A stretch of 13,237 nt of DNA from Bifidobacteriaceae bacterium NR021 (GCA_003585845.1 NQOP01000001.1:280888-294124); one strand, 5' to 3'; positions 7,002-13,237 are shown, counted from the first letter of the stretch. Notes: a model not told the origin generated them from the letters alone. A program made the numbers and translations.

Positions 7002-8408
7002 ATGAGCGAAGATCGACATAGCATGTATGTAATTCGACGAACTAATACTGTAGTGAGTTTAATAGTTGCTATTTCAATGATGTTTGCTGGTGTTGCTGGT
7101 ACATTATTTAATGCGTCTACAGCAAGTGCTGTCAATATGAAGGAATATAGGCGCAAAATACAACGAAACGAGAATTTGAAGCGCCAACTTGCTGGTGTAA
7201 ATAAACAACTTGCAAATAAAATCATTGAATTAAATGATTTAAATGAGCATAAAATTCCAAATCAAATACGAGCTGCTCAACAAGCAGAAGAGCAAGCTTC
7301 TCAGGCGCGCAGTCTTGTAGAATCAACGCAGCAGCGTCTAGAATCTGCGCAAAAAGATAAGCGTGATTTGGAAGAAAAAATTAAAAAAACTGGTGAAGAT
7401 TTTGATGACGCTAAGGCTGCTGTAGCGCAGCTTGCTCGTAAGAGTTTCCATGGTTCTCAAGCATCTAATGTTATGAATATTGTGACTAAATCAACTACTA
7501 CAGAACAGTTTGTTGGAAAGTTGCAATCCGAAGCTGCCGTTGCCAGAAGTGAAGCAAATGCTGCTAATGATGCTGCTATTAAGTTGAATACTTCTATGAA
7601 TCGTCGTCAGCGTTTGGCTGCTATTGAAGCAGAAATCGCTAAGTTAAAGCAGCAGGCGGACGCTCAAGCGCAAAGTGCTCAAATTGCTGCGAAAGCTGCC
7701 AATGATCGCAAAAAGTCTTTGCAAAGTTTGCGAGATCATGGTGAAGAAATTCGCAAGCAGTTAGAAAGTCAAAAGAGTAGTTTAACTTCTCAGTCTGCTC
7801 GTGAAGCTGCAGAAATTATAGCAATGAAATCTGCTATTGATGCTCAAGCGCGTGCTCTTGCTAATAAGTCATTTGCTAAAGCTGATCCGAATGCTGGTAA
7901 TCGTCAGCAATTGAATGGAAGTTCTGGAAAGAATGTTTACCTTCCTCCAATGCAACTTTCTAATGGCGCTGCTAATGGTATGAATTATACTGTTCCTGGA
8001 AATTGCGCAGAAGGTTCTAAGTTCTGCTACGGACATAATACTGGAAACACTGTTGGTGGTTCTGCTTATCCTTCTCGTCAATGCACGTTATGGGCTTATT
8101 TGCGTCGTTCTCAACTTGGTCTGCCTGTTGGCTCTTACATGGGTAACGGTGCTGAGTGGGCGAATACTGGTCGTAGGCTTGGATATTTAGTTAATAGAAC
8201 TCCACATGTTGGTGCCGTTATGGTGTTTGCTCGCGGTCAGCGCGTCGGCAACTGGAATGCTGATTGGCAATATGGACATGTTGCGGTTGTGGAACGTGTA
8301 AATGCTGACGGATCAGTTCTTATTTCTGAAGGTGGAACTGGTTTTTCGACATTCCCTGCTTATGAAACTATTTATAATCCAGGCGATTACGAGTATGTGC
8401 ATTATTAA
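7002..8408 (+). CDS. Secreted coiled-coil CHAP-domain peptidoglycan hydrolase (PcsB-like)
   Basis: This 468-residue protein has an N-terminal signal peptide (basic residues near 11-13, hydrophobic core about 16-35) with likely cleavage after ASA at residue 43. Residues about 46-290 are rich in Gln, Ala, Glu and Lys and free of proline beyond residue 86, typical of long coiled coils, with a gap near 150-170. A short linker (about 295-330) leads to a C-terminal CHAP amidase/endopeptidase domain with the catalytic triad visible: Cys361 in RQCTLWAY, His426 in YGHVAVV and Glu443 in ISEGG. By analogy with streptococcal PcsB, the coiled coil would dock on the FtsX extracellular loop and keep the CHAP domain inactive until FtsEX fires. 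Its position next to ftsEX supports this partnership. AGGGAAG at 6991-6997 supports the start. The exact bond cut is not known from sequence. Confidence 0.9.
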   Translation: MSEDRHSMYVIRRTNTVVSLIVAISMMFAGVAGTLFNASTASAVNMKEYRRKIQRNENLKRQLAGVNKQLANKIIELNDLNEHKIPNQIRAAQQAEEQASQARSLVESTQQRLESAQKDKRDLEEKIKKTGEDFDDAKAAVAQLARKSFHGSQASNVMNIVTKSTTTEQFVGKLQSEAAVARSEANAANDAAIKLNTSMNRRQRLAAIEAEIAKLKQQADAQAQSAQIAAKAANDRKKSLQSLRDHGEEIRKQLESQKSSLTSQSAREAAEIIAMKSAIDAQARALANKSFAKADPNAGNRQQLNGSSGKNVYLPPMQLSNGAANGMNYTVPGNCAEGSKFCYGHNTGNTVGGSAYPSRQCTLWAYLRRSQLGLPVGSYMGNGAEWANTGRRLGYLVNRTPHVGAVMVFARGQRVGNWNADWQYGHVAVVERVNADGSVLISEGGTGFSTFPAYETIYNPGDYEYVHY

Positions 8409-8420
8409 ATATAAGCACTT

Positions 8421-8454
8421 CAAAGTTTTCAATTTGTTGAAATTGAAAACTTTG
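8421..8454 (+). other. Perfect AT-rich hairpin after the CHAP gene
   Basis: CAAAGTTTTCAATTT (8421-8435) is exactly complementary to AAATTGAAAACTTTG (8440-8454) around a GTTG loop, giving a 15-bp stem starting 13 bases after the stop codon. No T run follows, so it is not a classical intrinsic terminator. It may protect the mRNA 3' end or act with the second hairpin 20 bases downstream. Confidence 0.75.
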
Positions 8455-8469
8455 TAAGTTTACGACTTA

Positions 8470-8498
8470 TTGTTCTTGCCATAAGATAGTAGTATCTT
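8470..8498 (+). promoter_or_regulatory. Putative smpB promoter overlapping the terminator hairpin
   Basis: TTGTTC (8470-8475) and TATCTT (8493-8498) are separated by 17 bases. The -10 box is the first half of the hairpin's right arm. The predicted start near 8505 leaves a leader of about 37 bases containing the GGAGGGG ribosome site. The hairpins should stop most upstream transcription, so smpB needs its own promoter and there is little other room for one. Confidence 0.4.
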
Positions 8499-8514
8499 AT
8501 GGCAAGTTTCTTTT
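8475..8514 (+). terminator. Intrinsic terminator of the CHAP gene
   Basis: CTTGCCATAAGATA (8475-8488) pairs perfectly with TATCTTATGGCAAG (8493-8506) around a GTAG loop, and TTTCTTTT follows at 8507-8514. This is a good Rho-independent terminator, ending 27 bases before the smpB start. It is the second of two tandem hairpins. Confidence 0.85.
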
Positions 8515-8530
8515 GTGCGTGATGTGTACT

Positions 8531-8537
8531 GGAGGGG
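8531..8537 (+). promoter_or_regulatory. Strong ribosome binding site fixing the smpB start
   Basis: GGAGGGG lies 4 to 6 bases before ATG 8542. The frame can be extended upstream to a GTG at 8515, but that version would translate through this site and has no ribosome site of its own, so 8542 is the start. Confidence 0.85.
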
Positions 8538-8541
8538 AATT

Positions 8542-9039
8542 ATGGCAAATAAGCCTGCGCAAGATGGCACTGTTACTGTGGCACAAAACCGTAAAGCGCA
8601 TCATGATTATGTAATTGAAGATTGTTATGAAGCAGGTCTTGCTCTTACTGGTACTGAAGTTAAGTCACTTCGCGAAGGGCGTGCTTCTTTAGCTGAATCA
8701 TTTGTGAATATTGATCGTCGCGGTGAAATGTGGCTTGAAGGAGCAAATATTCCTGAATATTTAAACGGTACGTGGAATAATCATGCTCCTAAGCGCAAGC
8801 GTAAGCTTCTGCTTCATGCTGCTGAGATTGCTAAGCTTTCTAGGCAAACTGAAGCGAAAGGCTACACTGTTGTGCCTTTGCGTTTGTATTTTAAGGGAAG
8901 TTACGTAAAGGTAGAAATTGCTTTAGCGCGCGGTAAAAAGGAATTTGATAAGCGTCAGGCTTTGCGTGAGGAGCAAGATAAGCGAGAAGCTTTGCGTGAA
9001 ATGCGTTACCGTAATTTGCGTTCTCGTAGTATTGATTGA
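8542..9039 (+). CDS. smpB: SsrA-binding protein SmpB
   Basis: SmpB binds tmRNA and delivers it to ribosomes stalled at the 3' end of broken mRNAs, so the stalled chain is tagged and the ribosome released. The 165 residues carry the whole family signature: NRKAHHDYVIEDCYEAGL near 16-33, the GTEVKSLREGRASL block (37-50), and a beta-barrel core including LRLYFKGSYVKVEIALARGKK (113-133). The C-terminal Lys/Arg-rich tail (from about 137, KRQALREEQDKREALREMRYR) becomes a helix in the mRNA channel. The length is normal. ATG 8542 with GGAGGGG is chosen over an upstream GTG at 8515. The tmRNA gene itself is not seen in the following gap. Confidence 0.96.
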   Translation: MANKPAQDGTVTVAQNRKAHHDYVIEDCYEAGLALTGTEVKSLREGRASLAESFVNIDRRGEMWLEGANIPEYLNGTWNNHAPKRKRKLLLHAAEIAKLSRQTEAKGYTVVPLRLYFKGSYVKVEIALARGKKEFDKRQALREEQDKREALREMRYRNLRSRSID

Positions 9040-9069
9040 TAGTTGACGCTTATTTTATATGTTTTGTTA

Positions 9070-9090
9070 AAGCACTTGTGCGCTTCTTTT
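9070..9090 (+). terminator. Possible weak terminator after smpB
   Basis: AAGCAC (9070-9075) and GCGCTT (9080-9085) form a 6-bp stem with one mismatch around TTGT, followed by CTTTT. The stem is short, so this is tentative. The rest of the gap 9040-9315 holds palindromes and a probable promoter, with no tRNA, tmRNA or convincing small gene. Confidence 0.3.
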
Positions 9091-9130
9091 GAGCTAAAAA
9101 GTACATCAACGCGACACGCACATATTATAC

Positions 9131-9145
9131 ATTATTGCGAATAAT
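9131..9145. repeat. Palindrome ATTATTGCGAATAAT in the smpB-importer gap
   Basis: ATTATT and AATAAT are perfect inverted arms around GCG. The symmetry extends outward to TA/TA (9128-9129 and 9147-9148) with one mismatched pair. It lies about 100 bases upstream of the likely promoter of the binding-protein gene. A protein-binding site is possible, but AT-rich intergenic DNA gives such patterns by chance. Confidence 0.4.
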
Positions 9146-9233
9146 ATACAGTTTTTGTTTATAAAAAGCATAATTATTGCGCAGATGTACTGCATGAGTA
9201 TCTTCGCATATTCAATAATCGCATAAAAGGCTG

Positions 9234-9261
9234 TTGAATTTGTAGTGTTATCGTGTATAGT
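9234..9261 (+). promoter_or_regulatory. Putative promoter of the amino-acid importer genes
   Basis: TTGAAT (9234-9239) and TATAGT (9256-9261) are separated by 16 bases. The predicted start near 9268 gives a leader of about 48 bases before the binding-protein ATG at 9316. The -10 box lies inside a perfect palindrome, see 9253-9268. Confidence 0.5.
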
Positions 9262-9268
9262 TATACAC
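9253..9268. promoter_or_regulatory. Operator-like palindrome over the importer promoter
   Basis: GTGTATA (9253-9259) and TATACAC (9262-9268) are perfect inverted arms around GT. The site covers the -10 region and predicted start point, where a bound dimeric repressor would block RNA polymerase. The regulator is not identifiable from this window; GntR-type proteins are known to bind GTGTA...TACAC-like sites, which is only a suggestion. Confidence 0.45.
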
Positions 9269-9303
9269 ATTAATGCAAATTATAAATTCTTAGTAAATAA
9301 ATG

Positions 9304-9309
9304 AGGAGA
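9304..9309 (+). promoter_or_regulatory. Ribosome binding site fixing the binding-protein start
   Basis: GAGGAG lies 6 bases before ATG 9316. An in-frame ATG at 9301 also exists, but it overlaps this site and has none of its own. Confidence 0.8.
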
Positions 9310-9315
9310 AGAACC

Positions 9316-10224
9316 ATGTTTAAATCTATGAAACCTGTTGCTATTGTTGCATCTTTAGTAATGATTGGCAGTATTGCTGCATGTGGACCTGCTGATTCTA
9401 AAAAAGCAGACCCTGATGTTGCTCGTAGCTATGATGTAAGTCATGTGCAAAAAGATGATGCTGTTGCAGCATTAGTGCCAGCAGAAGTTGCGAAAACAGG
9501 AGAGCTAACTGTTGGTGTAAACGTAAGTTATGCTCCTGCAGAATTCTTTGCTGCAGACGGTAAAACTCCTGTAGGTTACGAAATTGATTTTTCGAAGGCC
9601 CTTGCAAAAGTCATGGGCTTAAAAGCAAAAATTATGCATGCTCAGTTCGACTCAATTATTCCAGCAATAGGAAGCAAATATAATGTCGGTATTTCTGGTT
9701 TTACAGTAAATGCTGAACGTATGAAGTCTGTAGACTTTATTACTTATGCAAACGCAGGTCTGTCTTTTGAAGTGCGCAAGGGAAATCCTACTAATGTAGA
9801 TCCAAAGAACCTTTGTGGCAAGAAAGTAACTTTGGAAACTGGTACTGTTGGCGAACCTATTATGGAAGAAGCAAAGAAACAGTGCGCAGCTAAAGGGGAT
9901 AAGCCTCTTGAAATCATGAGCTTCAAGGAGCAAACTGACGCAACTACCGCACTTATTTCCGGTCGCGCTGACGTTATGTATGCAGATACTCCTGTTGCAG
10001 GTTACGCTTCAATTAAGAATCCTGGAAAGCTTGAAATTTTGGAAAACAGCAAGGATTCTGAACCAATGGGAGCGGCTGTTAAAAAGGGTGATACAGCGAT
10101 GCTGAAGGCTGTAAAAGCTGGTATTGATAAGCTTATGAAGTCCGGCGTCTACAAGGATATCTTGAAGAAGTGGGGCGTTGAAGATGTTGCTATTGAAAAG
10201 TCTGTAGTTAATCCAAAACTATAA
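9316..10224 (+). CDS. Lipoprotein solute-binding protein of a polar amino-acid ABC importer
   Basis: The 302-residue product is the extracellular receptor that captures an amino acid and hands it to the permease encoded next. The N terminus has a basic start, a hydrophobic segment (8-20) and a lipobox ending IAAC with Cys23 as the lipidated residue, so it is anchored to the outer face of the membrane. The mature part matches the SBP_bac_3 family: LTVGVNVSYAPAEF, GYEIDFSKALAKVMG, the ISGFTVNAERMKSVDF block and a C-terminal GVYKDILKKWG. Cys167 and Cys190 are placed to form a disulfide. The substrate cannot be read from sequence; family members carry glutamate, glutamine, arginine, cystine and others. 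ATG 9316 is chosen over 9301 because GAGGAG lies between them. It probably leads the importer operon. Confidence 0.92.
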   Translation: MFKSMKPVAIVASLVMIGSIAACGPADSKKADPDVARSYDVSHVQKDDAVAALVPAEVAKTGELTVGVNVSYAPAEFFAADGKTPVGYEIDFSKALAKVMGLKAKIMHAQFDSIIPAIGSKYNVGISGFTVNAERMKSVDFITYANAGLSFEVRKGNPTNVDPKNLCGKKVTLETGTVGEPIMEEAKKQCAAKGDKPLEIMSFKEQTDATTALISGRADVMYADTPVAGYASIKNPGKLEILENSKDSEPMGAAVKKGDTAMLKAVKAGIDKLMKSGVYKDILKKWGVEDVAIEKSVVNPKL

Positions 10225-10262
10225 AACTTTAGCTATAAAACTTTAGCGATAAAACTTTAGCT
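10221..10262 (+). repeat. Triple 14-bp tandem repeat over the stop codon of the binding-protein gene
   Basis: ATAAAACTTTAGCT, ATAAAACTTTAGCG and ATAAAACTTTAGCT occur head to tail at 10221-10234, 10235-10248 and 10249-10262. The gene's TAA (10222-10224) is inside the first copy. A shorter ATCAAATA pair (10263-10278) and the palindrome AAATAATTATTT (10274-10285) follow directly. Confidence 0.9.
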
Positions 10263-10299
10263 ATCAAATAATCAAATAATTATTTAAAATGATATCGTT

Positions 10300-10333
10300 A
10301 ATCTGAGTCGTGATTTAATTCTCGACTCAGATT
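10300..10333 (+). terminator. Hairpin between binding-protein and permease genes
   Basis: AATCTGAGTCG (10300-10310) pairs perfectly with CGACTCAGATT (10323-10333) around a 12-base loop. The following GTTTCGTT is only moderately T-rich, so this could be a leaky terminator. Hairpins at this position in importer operons often stabilise the upstream message and reduce downstream expression, giving more binding protein than permease. That role is inferred here. Confidence 0.65.
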
Positions 10334-10361
10334 GTTTCGTTACTTTGCTGTTTTGTATAAA
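10332..10361 (+). promoter_or_regulatory. Possible secondary promoter for permease and ATPase
   Basis: TTGTTT (10332-10337) and TATAAA (10356-10361) are 18 bases apart, directly after the hairpin and about 20 bases before the permease start. In such AT-rich DNA the match could be chance. Confidence 0.3.
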
Positions 10362-10381
10362 CGTACTTATTGGAGCATATT

Positions 10382-11383
10382 TTGAATTCTTTAATTGGTA
10401 ACTCTTCTAAGAGCAAGTCCGGAGTAGCTAACTCTGAACGTATTTTGCCAGTAAAAAAGCCGGGACCTATTGTTGCTGGAGTAATTGTAGCTGTAATAGC
10501 ATGTTCGCTTCTTTACAGTATTATTACCAACCCTCGTTTTGAATGGGAAGTAGTTGGAATATATCTAATAAGCGATAACGTGCTTTCTGGTATTGGCTGG
10601 ACGTTGCTTCTTACGCTAATTGCTATGGTAATTTCAATCGTGCTTGCTGTAGGCTTAGCGATGATGCGTAAGTCAATTAATCCTGTGCTTCGTGGTGTAA
10701 GTTGGTTCTTTATTTGGTTTTTCCGTGGTACTCCTGTTTATACTCAGCTTGTATTTTGGGGCATGTTTGCAGTTCTTGTGCCGAAAATTAGTATTGGTAT
10801 TCCTTTTACTTCTGTAGAATTTTGGTCTATTGATTCTAATGTAATTATGACTTCTCTTACTGCTGCTGTGGTTGGTTTGTCTTTGAATGAATCCGCTTAT
10901 TTGTCGGAAATTGTTCGCGCAGGATTGGAAGCCGTAGATAGCGGACAAGTTGAAGCTGCTAAGGCTCTTGGAATGGGTAGAGCTTTAACTATGAGGCGTA
11001 TAATTCTTCCTCAAGCAATGCGTATTATTGTTCCTCCACTTGGTAACGAAACAATTGGTATGCTGAAAACGACTTCGTTAGTTCTTGCAGTTCCGTTTAC
11101 TCTTGAATTGCAATTTGCTACAAACGCTATTGCTAACCGTATTTATAAACCAATTCCGCTTCTTCTTGTTGCAAGTATTTGGTATTTGATTATTACTTCC
11201 ATTTTGATGGTTTTGCAATACATGCTCGAGAAGCATTTTGCTAAAGGCTTTGAAGCAAGAGATATTGTAAAACATGCTCGACTTAATACTGATTCTGATC
11301 AGCGCGGCGATCAATCATTAGATGCTAAACGGAAAAATGTTAAAGGACGAAATGATGCTGCTATGCTCGGATTTAATGCTTAA
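10382..11383 (+). CDS. Permease of a polar amino-acid ABC importer (HisM/GlnP family)
   Basis: The 333-residue integral membrane protein forms the channel for the amino acid delivered by the upstream lipoprotein. Hydrophobic segments are seen at about 29-48, 72-95, 107-133, 156-170, 231-245 and 260-281. The family features are RGTPVYTQLVFWG (115-127), the NESAYLSEIVRAGLEAVDSGQ block and the EAAKALG coupling loop (191-197), which contacts the ATPase. The extra first segment and the hydrophilic C-terminal tail of about 50 residues (from 284) make it longer than the usual 220-250 residues. No ATG suits the start. TTG 10382 is preferred because GGAG lies 6 bases upstream (10372-10375); TTG 10370, 12 bases earlier, is the alternative and overlaps that site. 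A homodimer is likely, since only one permease is encoded. Confidence 0.9.
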   Translation: MNSLIGNSSKSKSGVANSERILPVKKPGPIVAGVIVAVIACSLLYSIITNPRFEWEVVGIYLISDNVLSGIGWTLLLTLIAMVISIVLAVGLAMMRKSINPVLRGVSWFFIWFFRGTPVYTQLVFWGMFAVLVPKISIGIPFTSVEFWSIDSNVIMTSLTAAVVGLSLNESAYLSEIVRAGLEAVDSGQVEAAKALGMGRALTMRRIILPQAMRIIVPPLGNETIGMLKTTSLVLAVPFTLELQFATNAIANRIYKPIPLLLVASIWYLIITSILMVLQYMLEKHFAKGFEARDIVKHARLNTDSDQRGDQSLDAKRKNVKGRNDAAMLGFNA

Positions 11384-11468
11384 ATAAGTGCATAATAGCT
11401 TAATTTTTAAATATTTTTCTTTGTAAACTTTAAATTTTGCATGAAACAAACAAATTGGATGTGAATAA

Positions 11469-12257
11469 ATGGTAGAAGCAAAATCTAATCTTCCTGCGGT
11501 TGCTATTAACGATGTGCAAAAATCTTTCGGTCAATTGCATGTACTTAACGGTATTAACATGACAGTGAACCCAGGTAGCGTAACAGTTATTTTGGGTCCG
11601 TCCGGTTCTGGAAAATCGACGTTATTGCGTTTAATTAATCAACTAGAAACTTTGACTGCAGGAAGTATAAGTATTTATGGCGAGCGCATCGGCGTAAAGC
11701 AAGTAACGTATAAAGGTGAGAAGTGCCTGCAGGCTCTTAACGACAAAGAAATTGCTCAACAACGTGCGAAACTTGGCATGGTATTCCAGCGTTTTAATTT
11801 ATTCCCTCATATGACTGCTTTGGAAAACGTTATGGAAGCTCCTGTTCATGTTATGCATATGAAAGCTCAAGAAGCGCGCGATTTAGCTATTGAAGAGCTA
11901 AAGCGAGTCGGCATGGATGAGCGTATGAACCATTATCCTGCAGAGCTTTCAGGCGGTCAGCAGCAGCGCGTTGCAATTGCTCGCGCTCTTGCTATGAAAC
12001 CGGAAATTATGCTATTTGACGAGCCAACATCTGCGCTAGATCCAGAGCTTGTAGGTGAAGTGTTAACCGTTATGCGAAATCTTGCTAAAGATGGCATGAC
12101 TATGATTGTAGTAACTCACGAAATTGGCTTTGCGCGTGAGGTTGCAGATCAGGTTGTGTTTATGGATGGCGGTGTCATAGTTGAGCAGGGTAGTGCAGAT
12201 ATTATTACTAATCCGCAAACTGATCGTTTTAAAGATTTCCTAAATCACGTATTGTAA
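11469..12257 (+). CDS. ATPase of a polar amino-acid ABC importer (GlnQ/HisP family)
   Basis: This 262-residue cytoplasmic subunit drives the importer formed with the preceding permease and lipoprotein. All nucleotide-binding motifs are intact: Walker [10 protein letters not shown] (43-51), Q-loop Gln107 in [12 protein letters not shown], signature LSGGQQQ (160-166), Walker B IMLFDEP with Glu185, D-loop SALD and H-loop His217. The [16 protein letters not shown] segment and the Gln-rich signature are typical of the polar amino-acid uptake subfamily. The insert around 75-92 is longer than in many homologues and is also seen in some actinobacterial members. The ribosome site is weak (GGATGTG at 11457-11463), with an 85-base AT-rich spacer after the permease and no clear terminator, so it probably shares the permease transcript. 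Confidence 0.94.
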   Translation: MVEAKSNLPAVAINDVQKSFGQLHVLNGINMTVNPGSVTVILGPSGSGKSTLLRLINQLETLTAGSISIYGERIGVKQVTYKGEKCLQALNDKEIAQQRAKLGMVFQRFNLFPHMTALENVMEAPVHVMHMKAQEARDLAIEELKRVGMDERMNHYPAELSGGQQQRVAIARALAMKPEIMLFDEPTSALDPELVGEVLTVMRNLAKDGMTMIVVTHEIGFAREVADQVVFMDGGVIVEQGSADIITNPQTDRFKDFLNHVL

Positions 12258-12338
12258 TTTACGTAAGAAACGTATCTTATTTATGTAGTTTTGCGTAGTT
12301 TTTGTGTGCTTCTCTGGCGTGCGCTCGCTCGCATAACG

Positions 12339-12344
12339 TACAAT
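12339..12344 (+). promoter_or_regulatory. Putative -10 box of glmS, leaderless or nearly so
   Basis: TACAAT is followed by 8 bases and the glmS ATG at 12353. The start point would fall within about two bases of the ATG. An AGAAG at 12346-12350 is too close to the ATG to serve as a normal ribosome site. No glmS ribozyme or other riboswitch-like leader is possible in such a short 5' end. Confidence 0.5.
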
Positions 12345-12352
12345 AGAAGATT

Positions 12353-13237
12353 ATGTGTGGCATTGTAGGATACGCAGGTTTTGGAAAAGTTTGTGCAAAA
12401 CCTTTAGAAGTTTGTTTAGGTGGGTTAGAGCGTCTAGAATATCGCGGATATGACTCTTCGGGTGTAGCTTTAGTTGCTCCTGGGATGAAATGTGCGACTG
12501 TGCGAAAGAAAGCTGGTCGTTTATCTGTTCTTCGCAACGATATTGATGCAAATCCTATGCCTGAAGCGAGTGCAGCTATTGGTCATACTCGTTGGGCTAC
12601 TAATGGTGCTCCTTGCGACACTAATGCGCATCCTCATACTAGTGCAGATGGCAAAATCGCGCTTATTCATAACGGCATTATTGAAAATGCTGTTGTATTA
12701 AAAGAACAGCTTCACGAAGAAGGATACGAATTTTCTTCTCAAACAGATACTGAAGTTGCTGCAAAATTACTTGGCAAAATTGCGAATGATATTGTAGACG
12801 AAACTGGTAAGCCGGATTTATTTACAGCTCTTCGTCGTACTGCAAAAATGTTAAAGGGAGCTTTCACATTACTTGCTGTTGACGTTCGTCAGCCAGGTAT
12901 TGTGGCTGCTGTTCGTCACGATTCGCCTTTGGTTGTAGGTCTTGGAGACGGTGAGTATTTCCTTGGCTCTGACGTTGCAGCTTTTGTTGCTTATACGGAT
13001 CGAGTCTTGGAAGTTGGTCAAGATCAAGCTGTGTGCATTGGAGATGTGGATGGCAGTGGCAAAGCGTCTTTGCTTCTAACTGATTTTGACAATAATATTG
13101 TTGAAAATCCTACTTGTTTTACGGTTGATTGGGATGCTTCTGCAGTAGAAAAAGGCGGTTGGGATTCCTTTATGGATAAGGAAATTCATGAGGATCCACA
13201 TGCTGTTGCTGACACTTTGCGCGGTCGCTTTGACGCG
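12353..13237 (+). CDS. glmS: Glutamine-fructose-6-phosphate aminotransferase, N-terminal part (runs off window)
   Basis: GlmS makes glucosamine-6-phosphate from fructose-6-phosphate and glutamine, the entry step to peptidoglycan amino sugars. The 295 visible codons (no stop) cover the glutaminase domain and the linker to the first sugar isomerase (SIS) domain. Cys2 in MCGIVGYAG is the N-terminal nucleophile after Met removal, a job for methionine aminopeptidase, which is encoded in this window. Also seen are RGYDSSG (31-37), GHTRWATNG (77-85), HNGIIEN (106-112) and Asp132 in TDTEV. MDKEIHEDPHAVADTLRGR (274-292) is the normal domain junction. Full-length enzymes have about 610-635 residues, so roughly half lies outside. 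The ATG choice is firm because Cys must be residue 2. It follows the importer ATPase by 95 bases and appears to have its own promoter. Confidence 0.96.
   Translation, partial: MCGIVGYAGFGKVCAKPLEVCLGGLERLEYRGYDSSGVALVAPGMKCATVRKKAGRLSVLRNDIDANPMPEASAAIGHTRWATNGAPCDTNAHPHTSADGKIALIHNGIIENAVVLKEQLHEEGYEFSSQTDTEVAAKLLGKIANDIVDETGKPDLFTALRRTAKMLKGAFTLLAVDVRQPGIVAAVRHDSPLVVGLGDGEYFLGSDVAAFVAYTDRVLEVGQDQAVCIGDVDGSGKASLLLTDFDNNIVENPTCFTVDWDASAVEKGGWDSFMDKEIHEDPHAVADTLRGRFDA

Noticed and set aside
9185..9226. Small frame of 13 codons upstream of the importer, a possible attenuator leader peptide
   Set aside because: It has no ribosome site, lies upstream of the best promoter candidate, and shows no run of one amino acid.
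9040..9300. Possible tmRNA gene next to smpB
   Set aside because: The gap is too short for a typical tmRNA of 350-400 bases, lacks a tRNA-like acceptor end and has no tag-peptide frame.
12258..12352. glmS ribozyme or a clear terminator after the importer ATPase
   Set aside because: The gap is only 95 bases; the best stem (TACG/CGTA near 12260-12273) is too weak, and the glmS ribozyme is a Firmicutes feature needing far more sequence.
12277..12537. Minus-strand open frame over the ATPase-glmS gap
   Set aside because: It overlaps the conserved N-terminal glmS coding region and has no recognisable motif.

Overview
The window looks like chromosomal core sequence from a low-GC member of the Bifidobacteriaceae, most likely Gardnerella or a close relative. 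This rests on four things: A/T-rich codon use with actinobacterial protein families, a soluble M13 endopeptidase (PepO type), the order prfB-ftsE-ftsX-CHAP hydrolase-smpB which I know from bifidobacteria, and a FtsE with a long C-terminal extension. The genus is an inference from memory of gene order and composition, not a database result.

Layout. Positions 1-88 hold the acidic C-terminal tail of an unidentified plus-strand gene, closed by a strong intrinsic terminator (111-153). pepO (193-2331) is the only minus-strand gene and diverges from map (2424-3197, methionine aminopeptidase). Next come prfB (3278-4414, release factor 2), ftsE (4478-5932) and ftsX (5932-6855), which look like one transcript. 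A secreted coiled-coil CHAP hydrolase (7002-8408) has its own promoter and is closed by two perfect hairpins. smpB (8542-9039) follows. After a 276-base regulatory gap comes a polar amino-acid ABC importer: lipoprotein binding protein (9316-10224), permease (10382-11383) and ATPase (11469-12257). The window ends inside glmS (12353 onward).

How the genes work together. FtsE and FtsX form the membrane complex that in other bacteria switches on a coiled-coil peptidoglycan hydrolase at the division site. The adjacent CHAP protein is the obvious partner, a PcsB-like arrangement. prfB, smpB and map serve translation: termination, ribosome rescue and N-terminal processing. The importer supplies amino acids, and glmS starts amino-sugar synthesis for the wall.

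The most notable signals are small-scale. pepO, map and prfB each have a TANNNT box exactly 6 bases before the ATG, and glmS has TACAAT 8 bases before it. All four have poor or badly placed Shine-Dalgarno sequences, which suggests leaderless mRNAs, whereas the other genes mostly have good ribosome binding sites. Other points of interest are the Glu/Ser-rich FtsE tail with a 36-base tandem duplication, a probable smpB promoter embedded in the upstream terminator hairpin, a perfect operator-like palindrome over the importer promoter, and a triple 14-base repeat over the stop codon of the binding-protein gene. I found no mobile element, CRISPR array, tRNA or rRNA, and no clear candidate for an undescribed multi-gene system.
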